Shown here: positions 32,727 to 41,549 of the stretch, piece by piece
Numbering within the stretch: position 1 is the stretch's first letter
How the letters are laid out: each line of letters begins with the position of its first letter
Assembly: GCA_038528235.1 (NCBI GenBank)
Contig: JBCBEX010000006.1
Coordinates: 1-64,000 of the forward strand
DNA length: 64,000 bases
DNA from: JBCBEX01 sp038528235
Lineage (GTDB): Bacteria > Bacteroidota > Rhodothermia > Rhodothermales > Rubricoccaceae
Direction: 5' to 3'
Position numbers and translations under genes: made by a program
Notes under the pieces: model-generated
What the model saw: the letters and a program-made list of their open reading frames with translations, nothing else
Told to the model about the DNA's origin: nothing
Database searches by the model: none

Positions 32727-34838
32727 ATGCAAAGCCGTTTCTTCCGCAGCTCCTCGCCCGGGTCGGGCGGCAAGCGCAAGCCGCGCTCGCCGTTCGCCTC
32801 CCCGCCGGACGAGCCCGCCAAGGGCGACGGCGCGAACTGGATGTCGGGCAGCGCGCTCGACGGGGGCGATTCTGCCCTCGAAGCCGAACTCGCCGCGACG
32901 CTGAACAAGGGGCCGGCCGCGCCGGCTGCGCCCGGCACTCCGCCTCCGGCGGCGGCGTCGAACCCGGGCGGAGACGGCGCCGCGGTCCCCCGCAGAGGCG
33001 GCACCCTCGCCCCGGCCCAGGGCGGAACCAGCCTCGCTGGCCACGACCGTGTGGTGCAGGCCCTTCTCAAAGACGGCAAGGTCACCGAGGCGCAGATCCA
33101 GACTGCGCACGACATCAAGCAGAACGAGCGCCTGCGCGACCCGCTCTGGCGTGTGCTCACGAAGGACCGGACCGTCGACCGCAACTCCGTCTTCGAGCAG
33201 GCTGCGCTCACCTACGCCTTCCGCGTGGCGCCCGTCCAGGAGCGCGAGCCCGATGTCGAGTTCGTCAAGACCGTGACGGAATCCTTCCAGGAGGAATACC
33301 GCGACGAGCTCATCGAGATGGGCGTGGCGCCCTACGCCTACGCGCAGGACCACGCGTCTGGGATCCTGAAGCTGGTCTTCATCACCGAAGACCCGATGCG
33401 GCAGGAGCTCCAGCGGCTCATGCACAAGCTGGAGCTCGAGCGCTTCGAGCTGTGCTTCGCGCCCGGCGACGTGGTGGACGGGATCCTGAACACCGCTTAC
33501 CCGAAGCAGAACGAGTACCTCAAGCGCGTCCAAGAGTCCGATGACGACGCCTTCGACCTCGGCATGTCGTTCGAGGACGGCGAAGAGTCGCTCATCGACG
33601 AGGACGCGCTCGAAGCCGAGATCTCGCGCTCGGCGCTCATCAACCTCACCGAGGCCATCCTCATCGAGGGCGTCCGCAAGAACTGTTCGGACATCCACAT
33701 CTGGATCAACCACGCGCGCCAGACCGAGGTCCACTTCCGCATCGATGGGCGGCTGACGCACTGGCATACCCAGAAGAAGGGCCACCCCGAGGCGCTGCTC
33801 TCCGTCATCAAGGACACCGCGGGCGGCGTGGACCGCTTCGAGCGCGAGAAGGCGCAGGACGGCTTCATCCAGCGCCCCGTCGACGGCACCACGATCCGCT
33901 ACCGCGTCTCGATCCTGCCGATCGCCACGGCCAACTCCGAGATCCGCGCCGAGTCCATCGTCATCCGAATCCTCGACGACCGCAAGGTCATCACGGACCT
34001 CTCGAAGCTCGGCCTGCTCCCGTTCGCGCTGGAACAGTTCGACAAGGCCATCCGCCAGCCGCACGGCATGGTGATCCTCACCGGCCCGACGGGCTCCGGT
34101 AAGTCGACCACGCTCGTGGCGGCGCTCTCGAACACGGTCACGCCCGAGGTGAACGTGCTCACGGTCGAGGACCCGGTCGAGTACATCATCCCCGGGGTGC
34201 GGCAGATCAAGCTGAGCCACAAGCTGTCGCTCGAAGGCGCGCTGCGCGCCATCCTCCGTCACGACCCGGACATCGTGATGGTCGGCGAGATGCGCGACAA
34301 GGCGACGGCCGAACTCGGCATCAAGCTCGCCAACACGGGCCACCTCACCTTCTCGACGCTCCACACCAACGACGCACCCTCCGCGGTGTCGCGTCTCTAC
34401 AAGATGGGACTGGAGCCGTTCCTCATCGCCTACGCCATCAACCTGATCGTGGCGCAGCGCCTCATCCGTAAGGTGTGCGACGGCTGCAAGAAGGTGACGC
34501 CCCGCGACCAACTCGATGAGATCCTAGCTACCCAGGTTGGGTTCACTGAAGAAGAGATCGAGACCGTCTCGTTCTACGAGCCGGGCAATGATCCGACCTG
34601 CCCCGTGTGCAAGGGCCGTGGCTATAAGGGCCGCCGCGCCATCGCCGAGGCCCTCTATTTCTCGCCCGCCATCCGCGAGGCCATTGTGGATGCGGGGGAG
34701 GTAATTGACGAAGACGAGATCAAGCGAATCGCCGTGGGCGAAGGCATGCTGACGCTCCAGGCGTCGGCGCGCGAGGTGGCGAAGATCGGCGAGACGACCC
34801 TCGACGAGGTGCTCCGCGTGACGGCTTCGGAGCATTAG
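32727..34838 (+). CDS. PilB/GspE-type assembly ATPase
   Basis: 703 residues. A disordered Pro/Ala-rich N terminus (about 1-105) precedes a MshEN-like domain (about 110-250) and the hexameric ATPase. It has Walker A GPTGSGKST at about 453-461, an intact Asp box VEDPVEYIIPG, Walker B DPDIVMVGEMRD, the His box TGHLTFSTLHT, and a C-terminal zinc site with C-D-G-C and C-P-V-C pairs. All are canonical, so this is the likely extension motor. It lies 133 bases after the platform gene and is followed by a terminator-like hairpin. Confidence 0.92.
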   Translation: MQSRFFRSSSPGSGGKRKPRSPFASPPDEPAKGDGANWMSGSALDGGDSALEAELAATLNKGPAAPAAPGTPPPAAASNPGGDGAAVPRRGGTLAPAQGGTSLAGHDRVVQALLKDGKVTEAQIQTAHDIKQNERLRDPLWRVLTKDRTVDRNSVFEQAALTYAFRVAPVQEREPDVEFVKTVTESFQEEYRDELIEMGVAPYAYAQDHASGILKLVFITEDPMRQELQRLMHKLELERFELCFAPGDVVDGILNTAYPKQNEYLKRVQESDDDAFDLGMSFEDGEESLIDEDALEAEISRSALINLTEAILIEGVRKNCSDIHIWINHARQTEVHFRIDGRLTHWHTQKKGHPEALLSVIKDTAGGVDRFEREKAQDGFIQRPVDGTTIRYRVSILPIATANSEIRAESIVIRILDDRKVITDLSKLGLLPFALEQFDKAIRQPHGMVILTGPTGSGKSTTLVAALSNTVTPEVNVLTVEDPVEYIIPGVRQIKLSHKLSLEGALRAILRHDPDIVMVGEMRDKATAELGIKLANTGHLTFSTLHTNDAPSAVSRLYKMGLEPFLIAYAINLIVAQRLIRKVCDGCKKVTPRDQLDEILATQVGFTEEEIETVSFYEPGNDPTCPVCKGRGYKGRRAIAEALYFSPAIREAIVDAGEVIDEDEIKRIAVGEGMLTLQASAREVAKIGETTLDEVLRVTASEH

Positions 34839-35189
34839 GGTCAGGCGTCGGGAACGAAGGCCTTACGAAATCGGAGCGGATCGAAAGACACCGCTCCGTT
34901 TCCATTTGTAGCACGCCCGTTTCATTGGGAAGGACACCGAGGGGAGCGCTACCTAGGAGGAGCCACCGGGGCCTTCCTCGAACGGAATGAATGGCCACGC
35001 TGCGTGGCTGAATCGTAGCAAACGGGTCTAGAGTCCGTCGAAATTCTACGCTATTCCCCGATTCTGAAGGACACCCCGCGGCGGGCTGCGCTTTGGCGCG
35101 CCTTTTGTCGGAGGAGGAAACACCAAGACTCACCGCGCCTGTCTGCTCTGGACGGCTCGGTCCTTCCGCCATCGCCTCCCGACGCGCCC
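34839..35189. other. Non-coding gap inside the pilus locus
   Basis: About 351 bases between the two ATPase genes. Besides the hairpin at 34872 it contains two GTAGCA-type motifs (near 34909 and 35012) like the one in the 31186 stem of the operon leader, each close to a CCCGTTT or AAACGGG segment that could pair. A promoter for the downstream genes is likely here, but I cannot place it. Confidence 0.4.
34872..34905 (+). terminator. Intrinsic terminator-like hairpin after the PilB-type gene
   Basis: CGGAGCGG (34872-34879) pairs with CCGCTCCG (34891-34898) around an 11-base loop and is followed by TTTCCATTT. It starts 34 bases after the stop codon, so the first two genes may be transcribed partly apart from the rest of the pilus locus. 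Confidence 0.6.
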
Positions 35190-36494
35190 GTGTCGATCAG
35201 CAACGCCCCGCAAGGATTCCATCCCGACGTTCAAGGGACGACCTACGTCCCGCCGTCGAAGCCGAGCGCGCCTGCGGAAGCTCAGCGCCTCCGGCTCCCG
35301 AAGCAGATCCGTCTGCTCGCTCGCTCCGCGCCCCGCACGCTCGTGGGCGTGGACCGGCTGCGCTTCTACGCCGAGCACGTGGGGCGCTTCGACCCGAAGA
35401 TGACCGAGCACCTCCGCCGCTACATGGAGCAGTTCATCGGCAAGATGATCGAGCTCGACGCGTCGGACTTGGACCTGGGTGGGCCTGCCACGGCGGGCCG
35501 CGTGTGGTACCGCGTCAGCGGCGACAAAAAGCCCGATGCGCCGCTCGGGACCGGCTCCACGGACGAGACCGACATCCTCATCCTGAGCATGCTCAACGAC
35601 CGCCAGCGCGAGGACCTGCTCAAGGAGCGCTCGGCGGACTTCTCCTACTCCATGGACGCCGGCGGCGAGACGCGCCGCTTCCGAGCGACGACCTACTTCG
35701 ACCTGTTCCACCTCGGCCTCTGTATGCGCGCGATCAACAACGAGTTGCGCTCGCTCAAAGGGCAGGGCTTTCATCCCGCAATCATCCGTGGGATGATGTT
35801 CTCGAAGGTCCGCGACGGCCTCACGCTGGTGACCGGCGTGACCGGCTCCGGTAAGTCGTCCACCCTCGACGCGGTCATCGACGCCAACAACCAGGACTTC
35901 GACGGGCATATCGTCATCATCGGCAAGCCGGTCGAGTTCATGCACACGCCGAAGCGGTGCATCGTGCGCCACCGCGATGTCGGCTCCGACGTGCACTCGT
36001 TCAAGCACGGCGTCATCCAGGCGTTGCGCCAGGACCCCGACATCATCGTGATCGGGGAGATGCGCGACCCGGAGACGATCTCCTCGGCGATCGAGGCCGC
36101 CGACACCGGCCACAAGGTCTTCTCGACGCTCCACACGGCCTCGGCCATCGAGTCCATCGACCGCATCGTGGCGGAGTTCCCGCCCAACGAGCAGAACCGC
36201 ATCCGCATCCGTCTGGCCGACACGCTCCGCTGCGTGATCTCGCAGAAGCTGGCGCCCCGCCTCGGCGGTGGGCGCGTGCTCGTGAAGGAGGTGCTCTGGA
36301 TGACGCCCTCCACCAAGGCCGCGATCTACAACGACAACGCGGGCGAGATCTACCAGATGATGTGGGAGGGCGGTCACCTCGGCATGACCACCCTGGAGCA
36401 GGACCTGCTCCGGCTGCTCCGCGAGAAAAAGATCTCGCGCGAGACGGCGCTCAACTTCGCCAACAACAAGCGGCGCCTCAAACAAATCATTTAG
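35190..36494 (+). CDS. PilT/PilU-like ATPase with an altered Asp box
   Basis: 434 residues from GTG 35190. An N-terminal PAS-like/PilT domain (about 60-175) precedes the ATPase core: Walker A GVTGSGKS (216-223), Walker B DIIVIGEMRDPE ending with Glu290, and the His box TGHKVFSTLHT. Retraction-ATPase relatives have I-E-D-P-I/V-E at the Asp box; here it reads IIGKPVEF (243-250), so the acidic Glu-Asp pair is replaced by Gly245-Lys246. The C-terminal zinc cysteines of PilB are absent, as in PilT. It may be a retraction motor, a weakly active or inactive hetero-partner, or specialised. Next to the PilB-type gene. Confidence 0.85.
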   Translation: MSISNAPQGFHPDVQGTTYVPPSKPSAPAEAQRLRLPKQIRLLARSAPRTLVGVDRLRFYAEHVGRFDPKMTEHLRRYMEQFIGKMIELDASDLDLGGPATAGRVWYRVSGDKKPDAPLGTGSTDETDILILSMLNDRQREDLLKERSADFSYSMDAGGETRRFRATTYFDLFHLGLCMRAINNELRSLKGQGFHPAIIRGMMFSKVRDGLTLVTGVTGSGKSSTLDAVIDANNQDFDGHIVIIGKPVEFMHTPKRCIVRHRDVGSDVHSFKHGVIQALRQDPDIIVIGEMRDPETISSAIEAADTGHKVFSTLHTASAIESIDRIVAEFPPNEQNRIRIRLADTLRCVISQKLAPRLGGGRVLVKEVLWMTPSTKAAIYNDNAGEIYQMMWEGGHLGMTTLEQDLLRLLREKKISRETALNFANNKRRLKQII

Positions 36495-36575
36495 CGCGGC
36501 CCTGCCAGCGCTTGACCGCCTCCCGACGCTCGACTGACCCCCGACGCTCGACCGACCTACAGCCTAGTCGTCCTC

Positions 36576-38747
36576 ATGAAGAACTGGTTCTCCAAGAAGA
36601 AGTCGCCCGCCGACGCCCCGCAAGAGGCGCCGGCATCGGCATCGGGCACTGATGTGGCCGCACGCAAAGACGGAGGCGAGGCTGGCCCGAAGGGGCCACG
36701 CGGTGCACGCAAGGCGCCGAAGCGCGCCCGGTCGCGCGGCGGCCTGGCCCCCGTTCTCGGCCTCTACGTCACACAGCAGACGATCTACGGGTTGCTGCTG
36801 CGCCGCGACGGCGACGCGTTCGAGGTGGTCCGCCGTGTCACGCGCAAGCGCGCGGCCGACCACGGCGAGTCCATGAACAGCCCCGAGGAACTGCTCGCCG
36901 AGGCCGCCAACGACGACATCGCGATCCAGTTTGGCGACGCTGGCATCTCGGGCGTGGACATGTTCGTCGGCGGCGAGTTCGGCGGGCTCTCTGGCTTCTC
37001 CGAGACCACGCTCGACGAGGACGAGTCAGGCGCGTCCGCGGTGATGGTGCAGCCCATCGTGTTGGAGCTGAAGGACCTCATCGAGGAGTGCCGCAGTGGC
37101 GGGACCGATAGCCCGCGCCTGGCCTTCTGTCTCGACAACTCGGACGTGGCCTACGCAGAACTGCGCGTCGAGGCGACTAGCAAGAGCAAAGGCCTCTTCA
37201 ACTTCGGAAAGGAGAGCAAAGACGCTGACAAGGACGCTGATAAGGAAGACGAGAAGGCGGCGAAGCGCGCCGACTCGGTGAAGCGGGAGACGCTGCTGGA
37301 CCTGCTCCCGGACCAAGTCAAGGCCTACCGGACCGACTCCGAGCGCGTCGCCTTCCTGCCCATGACCCCGCGCGACGGGGCCTCGCGCTTCCTCGCCGTC
37401 GTGCCCGCGCCGACCGACCCGGTGACGCCGTCGGTGGAGTTGCTGCGCGAGCAGGACGGCATGCGGGGCGTCCGCATGACTCTCCTGAGCGCCGAAATCC
37501 CCGCGCTGATGGGGCTCACGCGTCAGGTCTTCCCGATGGGCACGCAGGGCAACACGGCCATCGTGCGCGTCGGCGCCGAGGACACGCTCGTGATGCTGCT
37601 CGTGAACGACGTGCTCCATCACGCCGAGCACATGCGCAGCGTGACCACCTTCGACGGGCCAGACACGATCTGCTCGCGCGTGCTGCTGCAGCAAGACGTG
37701 CAGGGCGTGGGCAACGTGGACCAGGTGATCGTGCTCGCTGAGGAGCGCGAAGAAGAGCTCGTCAACGGCTTCGGCGCCTTCTACCCCGACGCGCACGTCA
37801 CGACGCTACGCCAGGGCCTCGTGGAAGGCGGGTGGCTCGGCGCGAAGGCCGCCGCGCAGCGCCCCCTGGCTACGATGCTGCTCCCGGCCGCCAGCGTCGC
37901 GCTCGACGCGTTCCACAAAGGGTCCGACAGTGGCTTCCCGGGCGTCAACCTCTTCCCGAAGGCGCTCCTGCGCCAGAAGATGAAGTTCGACTGGCTCTCG
38001 AATTTCGGCTTCGCCTGGCACACCGTCTTGGCCGCCGCGGTCATGTTCATGGCGGTCCTCTTCTTCACGAGCGTCTATTTCAAGAACGAGGCGACGAAGA
38101 GCGACCTCCAGCGACAGATCGCAGCCTTCCCGGCCTCGAATCTCTCGCCGGAGCAGATCCAGTTCCGCATCGACAGCCTCAACGCGGAGGTGGCGCGCAT
38201 CAACATGACGCTCAACGCCATCGACTCGTTGCTGGTTGGCAGCGACCGCTGGAGCCGCGGCCTGGCCAAGACTGCGCGCGCGGCGTCCACGGCGCGGCGT
38301 AGTTGGCTCCAGAGTTGGAGCGAGGAGGGCGGATCGCTCGTGATGAGCGGGCGGGCAACGTCTCGCCAGGGCGTCGTGGAGTTTGCCGACCAGATGGGCG
38401 GGTCCATCGAGGCGGTGCGCTTCAGCGAGATCCGCGAGACGCCGGCCTACGACTTCGAGATCCGCGCCTCGCTGACCTACGAGATGCCGGAGGTGGCCCT
38501 CTACCTCCGCGAGAACGCCCCCGGCCTCGAGGTGCCCGACCCCGAGCCGGTGCCTGAGCCGCTGGCCGGGTTCGACGAGGCGCCCATCGCGGAGCAGGCT
38601 CCGCCGGAGGAGCAGGCCCCGGCCGAGGCCGCGCCGAGCCAGCCGCCGCCGGCCGCCGCGCCGCCGCCCGCAGAGTCGCTCTTCGTCGAAGAGACGCCGC
38701 CTGAGGGCTTCGTCGTCCCCGAACTGGCCCTCGAAGACGGCCTCTAG
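36576..38747 (+). CDS. PilM-PilN fusion-like pilus alignment protein
   Basis: 723 residues. A Lys/Ala/Pro-rich N terminus (1-55), an actin-like PilM-type region (about 58-475, beginning LAPVLGLYVTQQTIYGLLLR), one membrane helix (about 482-502, HTVLAAAVMFMAVLFFTSVY), a coiled and PilN-like periplasmic part (about 505-640, SLNAEVARINMTLNAIDSLL and WLQSWSEEGGSLVMSGRATS), then a Pro/Glu tail. In most pili PilM (cytoplasmic) and PilN (bitopic) are separate and bind each other; here one chain does both, as in GspL. 81 bases after the PilT-like gene. Confidence 0.75.
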   Translation: MKNWFSKKKSPADAPQEAPASASGTDVAARKDGGEAGPKGPRGARKAPKRARSRGGLAPVLGLYVTQQTIYGLLLRRDGDAFEVVRRVTRKRAADHGESMNSPEELLAEAANDDIAIQFGDAGISGVDMFVGGEFGGLSGFSETTLDEDESGASAVMVQPIVLELKDLIEECRSGGTDSPRLAFCLDNSDVAYAELRVEATSKSKGLFNFGKESKDADKDADKEDEKAAKRADSVKRETLLDLLPDQVKAYRTDSERVAFLPMTPRDGASRFLAVVPAPTDPVTPSVELLREQDGMRGVRMTLLSAEIPALMGLTRQVFPMGTQGNTAIVRVGAEDTLVMLLVNDVLHHAEHMRSVTTFDGPDTICSRVLLQQDVQGVGNVDQVIVLAEEREEELVNGFGAFYPDAHVTTLRQGLVEGGWLGAKAAAQRPLATMLLPAASVALDAFHKGSDSGFPGVNLFPKALLRQKMKFDWLSNFGFAWHTVLAAAVMFMAVLFFTSVYFKNEATKSDLQRQIAAFPASNLSPEQIQFRIDSLNAEVARINMTLNAIDSLLVGSDRWSRGLAKTARAASTARRSWLQSWSEEGGSLVMSGRATSRQGVVEFADQMGGSIEAVRFSEIRETPAYDFEIRASLTYEMPEVALYLRENAPGLEVPDPEPVPEPLAGFDEAPIAEQAPPEEQAPAEAAPSQPPPAAAPPPAESLFVEETPPEGFVVPELALEDGL

Positions 38748-38801
38748 GCCCTCCGACCCCGCACCCCGCCGCCCCGCTCCCAGCCTTCGACTTCCCTACC
38801 C

Positions 38802-39959
38802 ATGTCGAGTGACCTCGTAAATACTCTCATCCTGTGCGTGCTCCTCGCCGCTGCCAGCGGCTACGGCTACTACCGCACGCAGAAGGTGCAGCCCGTCGAG
38901 ATCGAGCAGCTGGAAAACGAGGAGCGCCTCCTCCGCCAGCAAGCCGCCGACGTCGAGCAGCTGCTCGCCGAAGAAGCCGCCTCGGCCAGCCAGGCCGACG
39001 ACGCGCTGCGCCGCTGGAACTCGCGCTACAAGGTCCTCCCGGACAACCTCACCTCGCCGCAGGTGGTGCAGTACCTCAACCGCCTCTCGCGCGAAGGCTT
39101 CTTCAGCTTCGACCTCGCCCTCGTCGGCGTGGATCGCCAGGCCACGCACAGCCGCTACACCTACCGCGTCACGGGCCAGGCCCTCTTCGACGCCCTCTAC
39201 GAGATGATCTGGAACCTCGAGAACGGGCGTGGCCTCTACCGCGTCGGCGAGCTCAAGGTGAGCGGCGCGAAGACGTCGGTCGACAACGACGTGACCGAGA
39301 TCCCCCGCGAAGTCTACGTGGCCGACTTCAACATGGTCGTGGACGTGTTCTTCGGTGGCAGCCAGGACATGAGTGCGCCCGACAGCCTCTTCACCATCCC
39401 GGCGGAGGTGCTGCCCGACCGCTACACGGCGACTAACCCGTTCTACCCGCTCCTGCTCGACGCGCTGCCGCCCAACACGGACGACCTCATCGATGTCGAG
39501 GCTGACCCGCTGGTGTCGGTCGTGGGCGAGATCGCCGTCTTCCAGCGGGGCGAGCAACTGCGCTCGCTGCGCGAGGGCGACCGCGTTTACCTGGGCCGCC
39601 TGACGAGCGTGAACGCCGAGCGCGCCCGCGTCGTGGCGGACCTCAACAAGGGCGGCCTCCGCGAACGCGTGGAGCTCGACCTGCTCTCGGGCGAGAGCTA
39701 CAAGCAGGCCATCGGGCGCACGCAGATCGAGACGCTGGGCATGCTGTCGCCCCGGAGCCCGATGCCGCTCCCGGCCCCCGGTACGCCGGAGGCGCGCGCC
39801 CTCGGCCTCTACGATGCCACCGAGTTCCCCGACATCTACCCAGCTACGCCTGGAGCCACGCCGGGCGCTGACCCTGCCGCCCCCGCGGTCGCGCCAGGCA
39901 TGCCCGATGCAGGCATGCCGACCGTCCCGCCGTCGCCCTCCGCGATGACCGGCAGCTAA
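38802..39959 (+). CDS. PilO-PilP fusion-like pilus alignment protein
   Basis: 385 residues. N-terminal membrane helix (about 4-23), a coiled coil (EIEQLENEERLLRQQAADVE, 33-70), a PilO-like ferredoxin-fold region (about 75-215, FFSFDLALVGVDRQ) and a PilP-like beta domain (about 240-305, LREGDRVYLGRLTSVNAERA, then RVVADLNKGG). The end is Pro/Ala-rich. In canonical systems PilP is a lipoprotein linking PilO/PilN to the secretin; joining it to PilO fixes their stoichiometry. Located 54 bases after the PilM-PilN gene and 78 before the secretin. Confidence 0.7.
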   Translation: MSSDLVNTLILCVLLAAASGYGYYRTQKVQPVEIEQLENEERLLRQQAADVEQLLAEEAASASQADDALRRWNSRYKVLPDNLTSPQVVQYLNRLSREGFFSFDLALVGVDRQATHSRYTYRVTGQALFDALYEMIWNLENGRGLYRVGELKVSGAKTSVDNDVTEIPREVYVADFNMVVDVFFGGSQDMSAPDSLFTIPAEVLPDRYTATNPFYPLLLDALPPNTDDLIDVEADPLVSVVGEIAVFQRGEQLRSLREGDRVYLGRLTSVNAERARVVADLNKGGLRERVELDLLSGESYKQAIGRTQIETLGMLSPRSPMPLPAPGTPEARALGLYDATEFPDIYPATPGATPGADPAAPAVAPGMPDAGMPTVPPSPSAMTGS

Positions 39960-40037
39960 GCGCTGCCCAGCCGCGAGATGCCGCCTCCGCCCTTCGACTG
40001 CCCCCTGACTGCCTTGCTTTCCCAACCTTCCACAGCC

Positions 40038-41435
40038 ATGCACCGCGTCCGAATCCCCCTCCTCCTGGCCGCCGCCGCGCTCCTGCTCGCCGGGGGTGAC
40101 GTGGCCGCCCAGACCCCCGCCAGCGGGGAGCCGCTCAACAGCGTGCAGCGCCCCGTCGGGCCGCCCCAGCCGCGTCAGGCCTACGTCCCGCCCAACCAGG
40201 TCGTCTCGTTCCTGCCGACCACGACCATGGACCAGTTCCTGGCCTACATCAACCCCATCTTTGCACGGGTGACGGGCAAGCAGGTGGTCGACCCCGACGG
40301 GCGCGTGACTCCCATCGGCGTGCCTGTCTCAGGGATGTTCTTCGTGGACGCCTTCGAGGCCGTGCTGGAAGCGAACGACCTCGCCTACCGCGAGACAGAG
40401 CGCTTCTTCGTTGTGGAGGCGGTCGAAGTCGAGGAAGGCCTGGATGCTACGGGCGCCCTCTCGGCGGCCGCTGGAGCCGAGCTGCCCGCCACGGCGCGCA
40501 CGCGCGAGATCCGCATCGACGCGGTCATCTTCGAGCTGAACGCCAACAAGGCGCGTCAGCAGGGCACCAACTGGAACGTGCTCTTCGGCCAGCAGGGCGG
40601 TGGTCAGCAGGGCGGCGGCCTCGGCAACCAGGCTGGTGGCCAGCAAGGCGGCAACCTCGGCAACAACGCGGTGCCACAGTTCTCGGTCAACACCTCGTTT
40701 TTCGAGGCCCTCGATGCCATCATCAAGGGGCCCGACCGCATGGAGCTAGGCACCCTGACGCGCCTCTTCCGCATCTTTGAGGAGCGCGGCCTTGGCGAGA
40801 CCGTTGCCACGCCGAGCGTGACCGTGATGAGCGAGCAGACCGGCTCCATCCAGTCGGGCGTCAACATCCCGATCAACGTCCAGGACTTCCAGGGCAACAC
40901 CGTCACGCAGTTCGTCAACACCGGCATCATCGTGAACGTCACCCCGACGCTCATCTCCGACGGCTCCGACGTGGGCGCCGACGGCGAGCCGGTCGAGTTC
41001 GTCCACATGGACATTACCGTCGAGAAGTCGACGGGCCGGCCGCAGGGCGACCAGATCGCGATCGCCACGAACAACGTGGCCACGCAGCGTACGCTCATCG
41101 ACGGCGAGATGACGCTCATCGGCGGCCTCTACTCGACCGAGGAGTCGATTTCCCGCCGTGGGATCCCGATCCTGATGGACATCCCGCTCATCAAGCACGT
41201 TTTCTCATTCGAGAACAAGTCCTACATCCAGAGCGAACTGCTCGTTGTCCTCCAGGCCACGGTCGAGGAGCCGCTCCGCGCTCGCGCCGAGACAGCCGCC
41301 GAGACCCGCGACATCTACAACCGAGAGCGCGAGGTCGTCCGCGACCGCCTGAACCGCTTCCGTCCCGGCGAAGGCGACGCGTTCGAGATGATCGAGCGGG
41401 AAGACGGCAAGCGTCAGGACGCCAACGAGGAGTAG
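40038..41435 (+). CDS. PilQ/GspD-type outer-membrane secretin
   Basis: 465 residues from ATG 40038, with a signal peptide (MHRVRIPLLLAAAALLLAGG, then DVAAQ). A short N-domain (about 55-130, FFVDAFEAVLEANDLAYRET) precedes a Gln/Gly/Asn-rich linker (about 182-214) and the secretin barrel (about 235-430). The secretin shows VATPSVTVMSEQTGSIQSGV, NTGIIVNVTPTLISDG and the closing GIPILMDIPLIKHVFS. It forms the outer-membrane gate of the pilus-like machine; it has fewer N-domains than PilQ or GspD of proteobacteria. Last gene of the operon. Confidence 0.9.
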   Translation: MHRVRIPLLLAAAALLLAGGDVAAQTPASGEPLNSVQRPVGPPQPRQAYVPPNQVVSFLPTTTMDQFLAYINPIFARVTGKQVVDPDGRVTPIGVPVSGMFFVDAFEAVLEANDLAYRETERFFVVEAVEVEEGLDATGALSAAAGAELPATARTREIRIDAVIFELNANKARQQGTNWNVLFGQQGGGQQGGGLGNQAGGQQGGNLGNNAVPQFSVNTSFFEALDAIIKGPDRMELGTLTRLFRIFEERGLGETVATPSVTVMSEQTGSIQSGVNIPINVQDFQGNTVTQFVNTGIIVNVTPTLISDGSDVGADGEPVEFVHMDITVEKSTGRPQGDQIAIATNNVATQRTLIDGEMTLIGGLYSTEESISRRGIPILMDIPLIKHVFSFENKSYIQSELLVVLQATVEEPLRARAETAAETRDIYNREREVVRDRLNRFRPGEGDAFEMIEREDGKRQDANEE

Positions 41436-41456
41436 CTCCACAGAGGCACACCCTCT

Positions 41457-41515
41457 CAGCCCCGTCGGAGGCGCGCAAGGCGAAGGCCCACGCCACGCGC
41501 GCCCCGACGGGGCTG
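41457..41515. terminator. Large hairpin between convergent operons, probable bidirectional terminator
   Basis: CAGCCCCGTCGG (41457-41468) pairs perfectly with CCGACGGGGCTG (41504-41515), and inside it GGCGCGC pairs with GCGCGCC. It begins 22 bases after the secretin stop and ends 35 bases before the stop of the minus-strand gene. It has no T tract, so it could block either transcript or be a REP-like element. Confidence 0.6.
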
Positions 41516-41549
41516 CTGTGTGTCTAGCCCTAGCCCTTCAGAGCGAGAC

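Noticed and set aside
32556..34511. A 651-codon open frame on the minus strand opposite the PilB-type gene
   Set aside because: It mirrors a certain gene with all ATPase motifs; its own product is low-complexity and Arg/Asp/His-rich, as expected of antisense frames in high-GC DNA.
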